Part shown: positions 52,220 through 61,240 of the stretch, one piece after another | How positions within the stretch are numbered: the stretch's first letter is position 1 | How the letters are laid out: every line of letters begins with the position of its first letter | Source of the DNA: Lactobacillus xujianguonis | GTDB taxonomy: Bacteria; Bacillota; Bacilli; Lactobacillales; Lactobacillaceae | Reading direction: 5' to 3' | Assembly (NCBI RefSeq): GCF_004009905.1 | Contig: NZ_ML136873.1 | Location: 1-64,000 of the forward strand | Length of the DNA: 64,000 nucleotides | Position numbers and translations under genes: made by a program | Notes under the pieces: generated by a model | The model's input: only the letters and a program-made list of their open reading frames with translations | Database searches by the model: none | What the model was told of the DNA's origin: nothing

Positions 52220-52678
52220 TTATTCAAAATTAACACGATATTTAATATATTTTCCTACTTTAGGATTTTCAACCAAATATAAGGTATTTTGTTTAGTTGG
52301 AGTCCCTGTGTAAATCACAACTGTATTATTGCCCTTCTTCAATTTCGTAGTCTTTTTGCCATTGATTGTAGGAACATCAATAAATTTACTTGGTTGATTT
52401 TCTTTTCCACGATATAAAACTAACTTATTCAATGGAAACAACGTATTACGTTCAGAGTCAACCTTTAACTTTGCATAATATATCTTACCCTTAACAAAAG
52501 ATTTCTCCGGAGAAATCTTTAAAGTATGATCAACATAGGAATATTGGTTGGAAGATAAATCTTTAGTTTTTACTTGGAAATCCTTATATGTATTATTAAC
52601 TTTCACTTTAGCTACTACCATTAAGATAATCATAATACATAAAACTACTGCAATTAGTATTTTACTTTTATTCTTCAT
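52220..52678 (-). CDS. membrane-anchored accessory protein of the island
   Basis: 152 residues: N-terminal membrane helix (residues ~6-23), then a strand-rich outer domain (SYVDHTLKIS, KGKIYYAKLKVD, TLYLVENPKVGKYIKYRVNF). It overlaps the end of the ABC ATPase gene by 11 bases, so it belongs to the transporter. Possible roles are immunity protein, substrate-binding adaptor or maturation factor. Family not recognised. Confidence 0.65.
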   Translation of the reverse strand: MKNKSKILIAVVLCIMIILMVVAKVKVNNTYKDFQVKTKDLSSNQYSYVDHTLKISPEKSFVKGKIYYAKLKVDSERNTLFPLNKLVLYRGKENQPSKFIDVPTINGKKTTKLKKGNNTVVIYTGTPTKQNTLYLVENPKVGKYIKYRVNFE

Positions 52679-53327
52679 TATCTTCTTCTCTCACAATTTT
52701 TCCATTACTAAAAACAAAAATATGATCTGCAACTTTTTCTAAAAATTCTTTATCATGACTTGAAACCAAGATGGTTTTGCCTTCTTTTTTTAAATCTTGA
52801 ATTAAATCAATTAAAAAAATTTGTCCATCTTCATCTAAAGCATTAGTAGGTTCATCCAAAATCACGATTTTATCATCATTAAGTAAAGCAGAAGCTATTA
52901 ATAAACGCTGTTTCATCCCTAGTGAATACTCTTTCAATTTTTGAGTATTTTTTGGATCTAATCCAACTCTTTCTAGTAAGGACATAAGCTCTTGATGATC
53001 TTTATGATGCTTATTCAAAATGTCTAGCAACTGCAAGTTTTCTATCCCTGTTTTATCCTCTAATAAGCCATACTCTGCAATTGCAAAACTTGTATTAGGA
53101 GCAAACATAACATCTTTTCTGACATATTTTCCATTAACTTTTACGGTCCCACTAGATGGCTTAACAAAACCTAAGATGGTCTTAAAAGTAACAGTTTTTC
53201 CTGAACCATTAGGTCCTTTAAAACCATATATTTTATTACTTTGAACAGAAAAGCTAATGCCATTCAAAACACTTTTTTTCTTAAATTGTTTAGTAACGTT
53301 CTCAACTTCTATAATATTCTTATTCAT
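52668..53327 (-). CDS. ABC transporter ATPase of the island
   Basis: 219 residues from ATG 53327 (AAAGGTG upstream). It has Walker A GPNGSGKT, Q-loop replaced by an NTSFAIAE stretch, signature YSLGMKQR, Walker B IVILDEPTNALD and H-loop VSSHD. This is the BcrA/CcmA class that drives ABC-2 permeases, typical for bacteriocin immunity or peptide export. It is coupled to three membrane proteins upstream and the anchored protein downstream, all in one tightly overlapping operon. Confidence 0.88.
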   Translation of the reverse strand: MNKNIIEVENVTKQFKKKSVLNGISFSVQSNKIYGFKGPNGSGKTVTFKTILGFVKPSSGTVKVNGKYVRKDVMFAPNTSFAIAEYGLLEDKTGIENLQLLDILNKHHKDHQELMSLLERVGLDPKNTQKLKEYSLGMKQRLLIASALLNDDKIVILDEPTNALDEDGQIFLIDLIQDLKKEGKTILVSSHDKEFLEKVADHIFVFSNGKIVREEDNEE

Positions 53328-53341
53328 ACACCTTTTACTCC

Positions 53342-53983
53342 TCAAGCTACAAAGTCTATTTTTTTAATACAAATACTGAGTACAACATCAACAACTACAA
53401 TCACAATAAGCCCAAGAGGCCAACTAATATTGCTGTGCCAACGTGAATACATTAGTAACGATATAAATGGAAAACTATTTATTGAAATTGTAAGTATACA
53501 CAAAACAATGACAAATAGAAGATCAAACAATGGATTAATAAAAAACTGAATATTTATAAATAATGTGGTTAATGTCCCAAGTACCAACCATACCGTTATA
53601 AAGAAAAGGCTATCTCTGTTTTCGGATATTAGATACCAAGTTATAACTATAACTGTATCAACGATAACGGCTAACAACATTATTGAAGAAATATACAGCT
53701 TTAAGCTCACTTCATGTACCATTGGATATTCCTTTAAAAACAGTCTTCTCGGTGCTCCTCCTATTATTAAAAAAGAAGAAATAACTAGAAAAAACCATTC
53801 TAAAGGAAATTGAAAATTCCCTGGAATTTGAACTACTCCATTAAGCATATTTATAACTGAAAGTTGTTGCCACTTGCGTAAAAGAATCAGCATTAACATA
53901 CTTAAATAAATAATCCCAAATCTCCATCTTATATCATGAAAAAACAATGTTGCATTACGCTTTATCAACAATAAATTATTCAT
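53342..53983 (-). CDS. ABC-2-like membrane protein 3 of the island
   Basis: 213 residues, about six membrane segments, starting MNNLLLIKRNATLFFHDIRWRFG. The aromatic charged start before segment 1 is as in ABC-2 permeases. The start overlaps the preceding gene by eight bases. Low GC like its neighbours. It probably forms part of the permease core with the two other membrane proteins. Confidence 0.7.
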   Translation of the reverse strand: MNNLLLIKRNATLFFHDIRWRFGIIYLSMLMLILLRKWQQLSVINMLNGVVQIPGNFQFPLEWFFLVISSFLIIGGAPRRLFLKEYPMVHEVSLKLYISSIMLLAVIVDTVIVITWYLISENRDSLFFITVWLVLGTLTTLFINIQFFINPLFDLLFVIVLCILTISINSFPFISLLMYSRWHSNISWPLGLIVIVVVDVVLSICIKKIDFVA

Positions 53984-54683
53984 ATTTAATTTGATCCTTA
54001 AAGCTAAAAGATGATAAATAGATATCTATAAATATCAGATATGCTAAATATATTAACAAATCAGTTACTACATTGAAGCCGTATTCATTTCCTGGAATAC
54101 TCATACCATTAGTCAAGAAGATTGAAAACCTAAATATATTAAAAATCGAATAATCGATTAAAAGTATTATTTCTATTCCAATCAATGCAATCAATTTATT
54201 AGATAAAAGCGCTATGATATTAACTACACTCAGGTAAATAAAGCTGCCTAAAAGATTACACCCTAGTAAATACACTCCAAAGATTACATTTTTAGGATTA
54301 ATTATTTCCTTCCCAATACTTAGAAAAAATAAGACACAAATAATATAAGAAATTAGCAAAATAAGTACTGGTAATAAGGTAGAGACAGTAACATATTTTT
54401 TAAAATCTTTACCCTTAATCATCCTGAAATATTCAATATTTGTTGGACGATTAAATAGAAGCAAGTCACCAATCGTTAACATTGGAAGGATAAAATATAA
54501 TTGATTGTGCATACTAGTAACTGTTGTAGTCAAATTAACAATTGCATCTTTATTCCTAAAGCTCAAAGAGCTATTTTGATAAAAAAGCAAGCTTATAATT
54601 ATCAAAAAAGAAAAAGCTACAATTATTAATTTAACAACATCTTTAACCGTACATTTAGCTTTTAAATACTTAAATAAATACAT
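53976..54683 (-). CDS. ABC-2-like membrane protein 2 of the island
   Basis: 235 residues, six membrane segments, starting MYLFKYLKAKCTVKDV. A cytoplasmic loop TNIEYFRMIKGKDFKKYV lies after segment 2, the usual coupling position. It overlaps the genes on both sides (14 and 8 bases). Confidence 0.7.
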   Translation of the reverse strand: MYLFKYLKAKCTVKDVVKLIIVAFSFLIIISLLFYQNSSLSFRNKDAIVNLTTTVTSMHNQLYFILPMLTIGDLLLFNRPTNIEYFRMIKGKDFKKYVTVSTLLPVLILLISYIICVLFFLSIGKEIINPKNVIFGVYLLGCNLLGSFIYLSVVNIIALLSNKLIALIGIEIILLIDYSIFNIFRFSIFLTNGMSIPGNEYGFNVVTDLLIYLAYLIFIDIYLSSFSFKDQIKYE

Positions 54684-55464
54684 TTCTCTTAATACCTACA
54701 TATACCAAAATAAGCTCTACTAGCATTAACAAAATTATCCCTATAACTACAAAGCCAAAACTAGGTACTACAACTGGGCTCATAGGTATTATGAATAAGG
54801 TTGGAGCTGCAAAATTAAATGGGAAAGCAGCTGCAATTACATCCATAATTACTGTTAATAAAAACGGCCCTGCAAAATCTGTAAAATAATTTCTAATAAA
54901 GCCCATTAAGGTGACAGATGTTATTGCGCATATGCCACCTATGATTCCAGCAAGAAAGCAATAAAACAGTATTACCGAGACAGGATTCTTGTAATAGATA
55001 TCCAAAAAATATGTCACACTAGGTGAAATAAAATTGTCACTATTTAATATTCTGTCAGGAATTATATTAGGTAAAGTGCAAAAGAATAAAAGAAAATTAA
55101 TTATTAATGGCAAAAATACTGTAAAAAAGCCATTTAAAAAGACGTAGAAATAATTAATAAAAATATATTTCTCAAAGCCTAATTTCTTAACTAAATGAGT
55201 TATAAACCCAGTCTTCAAATCATCATAGATTGCTTGATTAAATCCTAAGCAACTTATAATAGGTATTACTAAATAGAAAAGTATTGTCCATGAATCCGTA
55301 TGATAACCAATCCATTGTGTATATGGAGTAAATAACATTTGATTGCCATTTAAATACTGCTTTATAGTAAAAAATTTAACTCCAAAGTGAAGAATTGCAA
55401 TGATTAGTCCAACCCACAAGCCAATATAATATTTAGGCTGACTCATTCTTTTTAAAAAATACAT
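54670..55464 (-). CDS. ABC-2-like membrane protein 1 of the island
   Basis: 264 residues from ATG 55464 (AAGGG upstream; a longer frame from 55521 is possible). It has six to seven membrane segments, start MYFLKRMSQPKYYIGLW and a coupling-type loop AIYDDLKTGFITHLVKKLGFEKY. First gene of the minus-strand operon; a divergent secreted-protein gene starts about 120 bases away, so both could share a control region. Confidence 0.7.
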   Translation of the reverse strand: MYFLKRMSQPKYYIGLWVGLIIAILHFGVKFFTIKQYLNGNQMLFTPYTQWIGYHTDSWTILFYLVIPIISCLGFNQAIYDDLKTGFITHLVKKLGFEKYIFINYFYVFLNGFFTVFLPLIINFLLFFCTLPNIIPDRILNSDNFISPSVTYFLDIYYKNPVSVILFYCFLAGIIGGICAITSVTLMGFIRNYFTDFAGPFLLTVIMDVIAAAFPFNFAAPTLFIIPMSPVVVPSFGFVVIGIILLMLVELILVYVGIKRNVFI

Positions 55465-55582
55465 TTTTAATCCCTTTTCATAAAATTTTATTTTAGCTAT
55501 TGATTTACTCATCAATCTCATTTATGGTTAATCATTATATCAGAATATTCAACTTTAACAATCATATTTTTGGAGGTATTTT

Positions 55583-55999
55583 ATGAAAAAGAAAATCTTA
55601 TTTGCCACATTACTTTTATTCTTAGGTTTGGGTGGACTTGTTTCTTCTAAAAGCGTAAATGCAGCAGATACAGATCGCGTTCACTTTGGTTTTAGATGGT
55701 ATAATCCAGACGACACTACCTACAGACAACAAAAATGGACAAAGAGTGGTTACTACATGAAATCTAATACAGTTACTGTACCTTGGTATACTGCAGCTGC
55801 ATGGGGTCATTCCTACAAAGCTGGTAGAACAGGAGAAGTAGATGTATCAGAAGGACACAGTGTTCAAGTACATCAAAACACCACTTATAATCTATACAAC
55901 AAATTAGTGGAATGGTACGGTACAGGAAATAACGCCTACATCAAAGCTTGGTCTTACAGCAATGGATCAGCTTGGGGCTATTGGCACGCAGATCATTAA
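55583..55999 (+). CDS. 138-residue secreted protein, bacteriocin-like
   Basis: Signal peptide (residues 1-28, cleavage after VNA-A), then a ~110-residue mature protein with many Tyr, Trp, Asn, Ser and Thr (FGFRWYNPDDT, SYKAGRTGEVDV, YNLYNKLVEWYGTGNN, AWGYWHADH) and no Cys. It should fold as a small beta-sandwich. This resembles small secreted proteins such as DUF2712 or lactococcin 972-type families that are found beside multi-gene ABC transporters; the match is from memory and unproven. GGAGG precedes the ATG. It is the probable cargo or effector of the divergent ABC operon. Confidence 0.65.
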   Translation: MKKKILFATLLLFLGLGGLVSSKSVNAADTDRVHFGFRWYNPDDTTYRQQKWTKSGYYMKSNTVTVPWYTAAAWGHSYKAGRTGEVDVSEGHSVQVHQNTTYNLYNKLVEWYGTGNNAYIKAWSYSNGSAWGYWHADH

Positions 56000-56068
56000 T
56001 TTTGAGTTGAAATTCTGATATAATTTCTTGCAAGAATTAAAAACAATGAAATTGATTTTTTAAGAATT

Positions 56069-56098
56069 GAATCATAACGATTCAATTCTTTTTTTATT
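56069..56098 (+). terminator. terminator of secreted-protein gene
   Basis: Stem AAGAATTGAATC / GATTCAATTCTT followed by TTTTT. Confidence 0.88.
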
Positions 56099-56149
56099 TT
56101 TAGCATAGATATATTTATAACTGTAAATTAAAAACATACAGTTACGTAA

Positions 56150-56628
56150 GTAAAAATCAAAACAACCTACTGGTCCAAGTCTATAACCAGGTAGGTCAAG
56201 TGGCAGCCATTAGCCTGTTAAACTACCAACAGATTTCTCACATTAGTGAAGCAAGCGATAGTCTGGACTACTATGCCTTTATGATTAAGCGCAACCAGCA
56301 AGCTGGCATCCTTGATCCGTATGCTCTGATGCAGCTCTGGCAACTTGATGCCCATGTCTGCGATTTAGCTAACATCCCTACCATCAAGCAAGTTCTGACC
56401 TGGAAGAAGCATTCAACTAACCTGATTGAAATTGACGATCGCAATCGCGATGACAGCAGCTTAGGTGTGATTACTAAGGTTGATGAGAAAACTGTCACAC
56501 AAAAAATTGCGGATGAGTACCAATTTAACCGTGAAGACACCTTCTTCTTTGATGATATTTGCTTAATTGATCTTTGCAGCAGAGACCTACTCCAGATGCA
56601 GCTGTATTTATCGAGTAAGCGAAAATAA
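56150..56628 (+). pseudogene. 5'-truncated copy of the 364-residue gene (right repeat)
   Basis: Matches the last 479 bases of the gene ending at 51891, without gaps and with about 95% identity; most differences are silent. It lacks the first ~205 codons, a start and a promoter. An internal ATG at 56281 or a start at 56200 has no ribosome-binding site. It forms the right edge of the island; normal chromosomal sequence (terminator, copY) follows. Confidence 0.88.
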
Positions 56629-56636
56629 CTCCCCTC

Positions 56637-56669
56637 AAGCATGAATTCAAAAAATTCGTGCTTTTTTTA
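56637..56669 (+). terminator. terminator after the truncated copy
   Basis: Stem AGCATGAATT / AATTCGTGCT then TTTTTT; presumably the original terminator of the duplicated gene. Confidence 0.82.
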
Positions 56670-56679
56670 AGCAATTATG

Positions 56680-56718
56680 TTTACAAATGTAAACTAAGAG
56701 TATATAGTTACAATTGTA
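56680..56718 (+). promoter_or_regulatory. cop promoter with two CopY boxes
   Basis: -35 TTTACA (56680..56685), 17 bp, -10 TATAGT (56703..56708). Cop boxes TACAAATGTA (56682..56691) and TACAATTGTA (56709..56718) both fit TACAnnTGTA; one covers the -35 and one follows the -10. CopY bound to both would block the promoter until copper rises. Confidence 0.9.
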
Positions 56719-56735
56719 AACGAAAGGAGTCAATC

Positions 56736-57182
56736 ATGACTAAAACTCTTGCACCTGAAAAGAACATCTCAGACAGTGAATGGGATGTCATGCGGATTGT
56801 CTGGACTTTAAAACAAACCAGCTCCACTAAAATCATCGAAGAATTGCAAGCTAAACACGCTTGGAGCGAATCAACCATCAAGACTTTGATTCGTCGGCTT
56901 GTACAAAAAGGTTGCCTGCAAACCCACAAAGATGGGCGCCGCTTCCTTTATTCAGCAACAGTCAGTCAAACAGAAATGATGATTGCTGCCGCTCAAGAAT
57001 TGCTGGATCGCATGTGCGACATGCACAAAGGTGAAGTCATTCTTAAGTTATTAGCTGACTCCCCGATCTCCCAAGCGGATCTAAGTAAAATGGCAAAGGT
57101 AATTACCAAGAAGCAAAAAACAGCTCCAGCAATGGTGCCGTGCAACTGTCTTCCTGGTGAAGAAAAAATGTGTATGAGGTGA
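56736..57182 (+). CDS. copY: CopY/BlaI-family copper repressor
   Basis: 148 residues from ATG 56736 (AAAGGAG upstream). A winged-helix domain (SDSEWDVMRIVWTL, SESTIKTLIRRLVQKG) is followed by a helical dimer region and a C-terminal metal hook. The usual hook is CxCxxxxCxC; here it reads CNC, seven residues, then CM, so the last cysteine is methionine and the spacing is longer. It represses its own operon through the two cop boxes. The gene overlaps the next by less than a codon's reach. Confidence 0.88.
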   Translation: MTKTLAPEKNISDSEWDVMRIVWTLKQTSSTKIIEELQAKHAWSESTIKTLIRRLVQKGCLQTHKDGRRFLYSATVSQTEMMIAAAQELLDRMCDMHKGEVILKLLADSPISQADLSKMAKVITKKQKTAPAMVPCNCLPGEEKMCMR

Positions 57183-57187
57183 TGCAG

Positions 57188-57565
57188 ATGAGTATTGGAC
57201 AGATTCTTACTATTATTATTGGCTTAACTTTAATTGCCTTCATCGTTTGGTGGTTCTTCGGTAAGCACACTGAAGAAAGTGGAACTTCCACGATCGTCAA
57301 TGATGAACAAAATGCCACCATTGTTGTTAACGGTGGTTACTCCCCTGCCACGGTTGTCTTGAAGAAAGGAATCCCTGCCCAAGTCAACTTCGACATGCGC
57401 GACTCCACTGCGTGCTTGTCCCACGTGGTCTTTGAGCAATTAGGGGTCAATAAAGATTTAACTAAGCAAAAGATTACTACCATTGATATTCCGACTGACA
57501 AGGCTGGCACTTACAACTTCGCCTGCGGGATGGATATGTTTCATGGAAAGGTTGTTGTTAAATAA
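57188..57565 (+). CDS. membrane-anchored cupredoxin-like protein
   Basis: 125 residues from ATG 57188 (AGGTGA upstream). One membrane helix (residues ~5-24) then a single cupredoxin domain: VVNGGYSPATVVLKKG, TACLSHVVF and [17 protein letters not shown]. The Cys, His and Met residues in the last two motifs are likely copper ligands at the outer face. It would bind Cu(I) beside the pump. Part of the copY-copA operon. Confidence 0.8.
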   Translation: MSIGQILTIIIGLTLIAFIVWWFFGKHTEESGTSTIVNDEQNATIVVNGGYSPATVVLKKGIPAQVNFDMRDSTACLSHVVFEQLGVNKDLTKQKITTIDIPTDKAGTYNFACGMDMFHGKVVVK

Positions 57566-57852
57566 TGAGTATTTTTTCAAAGAAGCAAACTAAAAAAGTT
57601 GTCGTTAACGCTAAGAATCATGGCTATAAGCCCGAAGTTGTAACCTTCAAGCAAGGTAAGGAGGCCCAATTAAAATTTATTCCTTCCGATAGTATGGGCT
57701 GCATGAATGAAGTAGTTTCTAAAGATTTAAACTTTGACCAAAAGTTAGATGGTCAAAAAGAAGTAGTCATTAACATCCCCACTGACAAGCCTGGTACTTA
57801 TACCTACGCTTGCTCAATGGATATGTTCCATGGAAAGGTTGTCGTTGAATAA
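57565..57852 (+). CDS. soluble cupredoxin-like protein
   Basis: 95 residues, paralogue of the preceding domain but without a membrane helix or signal peptide: [29 protein letters not shown] and [17 protein letters not shown]. It should be cytoplasmic, where it could hand copper to the ATPase in place of a CopZ chaperone, which the operon lacks. The start codon overlaps the previous stop by one base and copA starts on its own stop. Confidence 0.8.
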   Translation: MSIFSKKQTKKVVVNAKNHGYKPEVVTFKQGKEAQLKFIPSDSMGCMNEVVSKDLNFDQKLDGQKEVVINIPTDKPGTYTYACSMDMFHGKVVVE

Positions 57853-59786
57853 TGAAGCTTTCAAATATTAAGCGCTTCTGGATCTCCTTTATCTTGGCGA
57901 TTCCAATGCTCATTCAGATGCTAGCAATGCCCTTCCACTGGATGATGCCTGGCTATAACTGGATTGCCCTAATTACCACAACGATTATTATGGCGATTTC
58001 AGCTTTGCCATATTGGAAGAGTGCCATTGCGGCCTTCAAGAAGCACGGCGCTAACATGAATACTTTAGTAGCAGCTGGGACTTCAGTTGCCTACTTCTAC
58101 AGCATCTTTGCCATGCTCACTGGCCGGCCAGTTTACTTTGAAAGTGCTGCTTTCGTCACCATCTTCGTCTTACTTGGGGATGCGATGGAAGAAAAAATGC
58201 ACAACAATGCTTCTAACGCCTTAGGTAAATTAATGAGTTTGCAAGCTAAAGACGCTGAAGTAATGCGGGACGGTAAGTTTGTCAAAGTTCCTTTAGACCA
58301 AGTTAAAGTCGGCGATTTGATCCGCGTTAAGCCTGGTGAAAAGATCCCAGTTGATGGCGTCATCACTGATGGGACAAGCACTCTGGACGAATCAATGGTT
58401 ACTGGTGAAAGTATGCCCGTAGTTAAGCAAGTCGGCGATACCGTTGTTGGTTCAACGATTAATAGTAACGGAACCATCACCTTTAAGGCCACTAAGGTTG
58501 GCTCTGACACAATGCTGGCTCAGATTGTGGACTTAGTAAAAAAGGCCCAAACCAGTCATGCGCCAATCCAGAATTTAACGGATAAGATTTCTAATATCTT
58601 CGTACCTGCTGTCTTAATCATTGCGATTTTAACCTTCGTAATCTGGTATGCTTTCTTGAACGCTACGCCAGTTGAAGCTATGCTCTTCGCTGTTTCGGTA
58701 GTGGTGATTGCTTGTCCATGTGCCTTAGGTTTAGCTACGCCAACTGCCCTAATGGTAGGAACTGCTCGCAGTGCTAAGATGGGTGTTTTGATTAAGAACG
58801 GTGAAGTCTTACAAGAAGTCAGCAAGATCGACACTGTTGTCTTCGACAAGACTGGTACCATTACCGTTGGTAAGCCTGAAGTGACTGACGTTGTTGGAGA
58901 TAAGCAAACTGTATTAACTGTCGCTGCTAGCCTAGAAGAAGCTTCTGAGCACCCTTTGGCAACAGCGATTATGAAGAAGGCTCAGGACTTAAAACTGGCT
59001 CCAAGTAAGATTAAGAACTTCGCTGCCATTGAAGGTAAAGGTGTCCGCGCTACTTATGAAGGTCAAACAGCCTTTGTCGGTAGTGACAAGTTATTAACTG
59101 ATATTCAGATTGATGATGACTTAGCTAATAAGGCAACTGCTTTACAAAATGAAGCTAAGACCGTGGTTTACGTCGGCTTAGGCGAGCAGATTATCGGGTT
59201 GATCGCTATTCAAGATGTACCAAAGAAGAGCTCCAAGCAAGCTATTTCTGAATTAAAATCCCGCGTCCTGAAGACGGTTGTGCTTACTGGGGATAATGAA
59301 AAAGTGGCTCAAGCTATTGCCCAAGAAGTTGGCATTGACCAAGTAATTGCTGGCGTTTTGCCAACCGAAAAGGCGGAGCAGATTAAGAACTTGCAAGAAC
59401 AAGGCCGCACTGTTGCCTTTGTCGGGGATGGGATTAACGATGCTCCTGCCCTTTCAACCGCTGATGTAGGAATTGCCATGGGTTCAGGAACCGATATTGC
59501 CATTGATTCTGGTGGAATTGTCTTAGTGCAGAATGACTTGCGCGGAGTAGTGAGAGCGCTGGATATTTCGAAGAAGACTTTCAACCGGATTAAGTTGAAC
59601 CTCTTCTGGGCCTTGATCTACAACACAATTGGGATTCCGATTGCCGCTGGCTTATTCATGGGGATGGGCTTGACCCTGAGTCCGGAATTAGCTGGTTTAG
59701 CAATGGCCTTCTCATCTGTGTCTGTGGTAACCAGTTCTCTACTTTTAAATAAGACTAAAATTGCTGGTGATACATCAAAAGCGTAG
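57852..59786 (+). CDS. copA: copper-transporting P1B-type ATPase
   Basis: 644 residues, eight membrane segments. Actuator VTGESMP, metal site [11 protein letters not shown], phosphorylation site [19 protein letters not shown] (HP motif), [10 protein letters not shown], and [12 protein letters not shown] in the last segment, the Cu(I)-type P1B-1 set. There is no N-terminal heavy-metal-associated domain; the two cupredoxin genes before it may fill that role. It exports Cu(I). Its stop lies within the terminator stem. Confidence 0.9.
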   Translation: MKLSNIKRFWISFILAIPMLIQMLAMPFHWMMPGYNWIALITTTIIMAISALPYWKSAIAAFKKHGANMNTLVAAGTSVAYFYSIFAMLTGRPVYFESAAFVTIFVLLGDAMEEKMHNNASNALGKLMSLQAKDAEVMRDGKFVKVPLDQVKVGDLIRVKPGEKIPVDGVITDGTSTLDESMVTGESMPVVKQVGDTVVGSTINSNGTITFKATKVGSDTMLAQIVDLVKKAQTSHAPIQNLTDKISNIFVPAVLIIAILTFVIWYAFLNATPVEAMLFAVSVVVIACPCALGLATPTALMVGTARSAKMGVLIKNGEVLQEVSKIDTVVFDKTGTITVGKPEVTDVVGDKQTVLTVAASLEEASEHPLATAIMKKAQDLKLAPSKIKNFAAIEGKGVRATYEGQTAFVGSDKLLTDIQIDDDLANKATALQNEAKTVVYVGLGEQIIGLIAIQDVPKKSSKQAISELKSRVLKTVVLTGDNEKVAQAIAQEVGIDQVIAGVLPTEKAEQIKNLQEQGRTVAFVGDGINDAPALSTADVGIAMGSGTDIAIDSGGIVLVQNDLRGVVRALDISKKTFNRIKLNLFWALIYNTIGIPIAAGLFMGMGLTLSPELAGLAMAFSSVSVVTSSLLLNKTKIAGDTSKA

Positions 59787-59803
59787 CTTGAAGCTACGCT
59801 TTT
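59776..59803 (+). terminator. terminator of cop operon
   Basis: Stem AAAGCGTAGC / GCTACGCTTT with T run, overlapping the last codons of copA. Confidence 0.88.
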
Positions 59804-59922
59804 TTTATTAAATCATATAAATAGCCTTGTATCTTCACGTAATCTCCTTATAATTTTAGCTGTACTTATTTTTTAGCACGTTTCACATGAAACAGTGCAA
59901 GAAAAACACGAGGGAGTTAAAA

Positions 59923-61188
59923 ATGGATTTTTCATGGAAACAAGATCTACCTGCCGACCTACAAGCAAAGGTCGACAAGGTTGATCAAAAAATTGCTACA
60001 CGTTTAAACGAAATTGACGAGCAAGTTTTCTACAATCAACAACGCGTCTTAGAATTATTCAGAAAGCACCACGTTGGTGAAGAAGACTTAGTACCATCAA
60101 CTGGTTACGGCTATGATGATATTGGTCGTGACAAGATTGAACAAATCTACGCCGACTACTTCAAAGTTGACGATGCTTTAGTTAGAAACCAATTTTCTTC
60201 TGCTACTCAAGCAATTTCTGTTGGTCTCTTCAGTATGTTGCGCCCTGGCGACACGCTCTACTACTTGACTGGTACGCCTTATGACACCATTCAAGAAGTG
60301 ATCGGCTTAGCTGGCAACAAGCCCGGCAATATGAAGGAATGGGGCATTAACTTCAAAGCTACTGAATTACTTGATAATGGTGAAGTGGATTACGAACAAG
60401 CGCGCAAAGACTTGCAGGACAAGTCCATCAAGGTCGTAACGATTCAACGTTCACTTGGTTACGCCGTACGTGCCAGTTTCACGATGGCCAAGATCAAGAA
60501 GATGCTTAAGTTCATCAAGGAAGTTCGTCCAGACGTGAATATTTTCATCGACAACTGCTACGGTGAATTCTCCGAATGTGAAGAACCAACCTTCTACGGT
60601 GCCGACATGATGGCTGGTTCCCTATTCAAGAATGCTGGGGCCGGAATTGTTAAAGGTGGGGCCTTCTTAGTTGGTCGCAAGGACTTAATTGAAGGTGCTG
60701 GTTCACGCTTGAACGTTCCTGGTGCAGGTAAAGGCGAAGGCCCAACTTGGGGCTTCTTGCGGGACATCTACCAAGGCTTCTTCATGGCTCCTCATACTAC
60801 TGGTGAAGCCTTGAAAGGAATGATCTTCACTGCTGCTTTACTTGAAGAAATGGGCATGCAGGTTGCACCTAAATGGGATGATCCGCGAACTGATATTGTT
60901 CAAACCGTTACCTTCGGCAAGGCTGATCCAATGGTCAAGTTCTGTGCAGCTATCCAGCACTACTCACCAATGAACTCATTCGTTGATCCTATTCCTTATC
61001 ACCAAGATGGTTACGAAGATGACGTGGTCATGGCATCAGGTAGTTTCACCGAAGGCTCAACCATTGAATTATCTTCTGATGGTCCTTTGCGTCCACCATA
61101 CCGGCTTTACATTCAAGGTGGTTTATCATACGCTCATGACAAGATTGCCATCACTCATGCTGTGGAAGAAACTTTTTATCAAAAATAA
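59923..61188 (+). CDS. aluminium-resistance family PLP enzyme (YnbB-like)
   Basis: 421 residues from ATG 59923 (GAGGGAG upstream). It is a fold-type I PLP-dependent enzyme of the cystathionine beta-lyase-like 'aluminium resistance' group (YnbB): SSATQAISVGLFSML, FIDNCYGEFSE (PLP-contacting Asp), and the lysine in AGSLFKNAGAG. The substrate is not established; in firmicutes the gene often lies near glnA and hfq, not so here. Monocistron. Confidence 0.85.
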   Translation: MDFSWKQDLPADLQAKVDKVDQKIATRLNEIDEQVFYNQQRVLELFRKHHVGEEDLVPSTGYGYDDIGRDKIEQIYADYFKVDDALVRNQFSSATQAISVGLFSMLRPGDTLYYLTGTPYDTIQEVIGLAGNKPGNMKEWGINFKATELLDNGEVDYEQARKDLQDKSIKVVTIQRSLGYAVRASFTMAKIKKMLKFIKEVRPDVNIFIDNCYGEFSECEEPTFYGADMMAGSLFKNAGAGIVKGGAFLVGRKDLIEGAGSRLNVPGAGKGEGPTWGFLRDIYQGFFMAPHTTGEALKGMIFTAALLEEMGMQVAPKWDDPRTDIVQTVTFGKADPMVKFCAAIQHYSPMNSFVDPIPYHQDGYEDDVVMASGSFTEGSTIELSSDGPLRPPYRLYIQGGLSYAHDKIAITHAVEETFYQK

Positions 61189-61196
61189 ATTTTAGT

Positions 61197-61238
61197 CAAA
61201 AAAGGCTACAGGGAGTTCATGCTCCTTGCAGCCTTTTT
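61197..61238. terminator. two-way terminator
   Basis: Stem AAAAGGCTAC(A)GGGAG / CTCCTTGCAGCCTTTT with A and T runs, between converging genes. Confidence 0.88.
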
Positions 61239-61240
61239 GC

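Noticed and set aside
55583-55999. Class II (double-glycine leader) bacteriocin
   Set aside because: The N-terminus is a Sec signal peptide with an Ala-type cleavage site; no GG leader or Cys pair is present.
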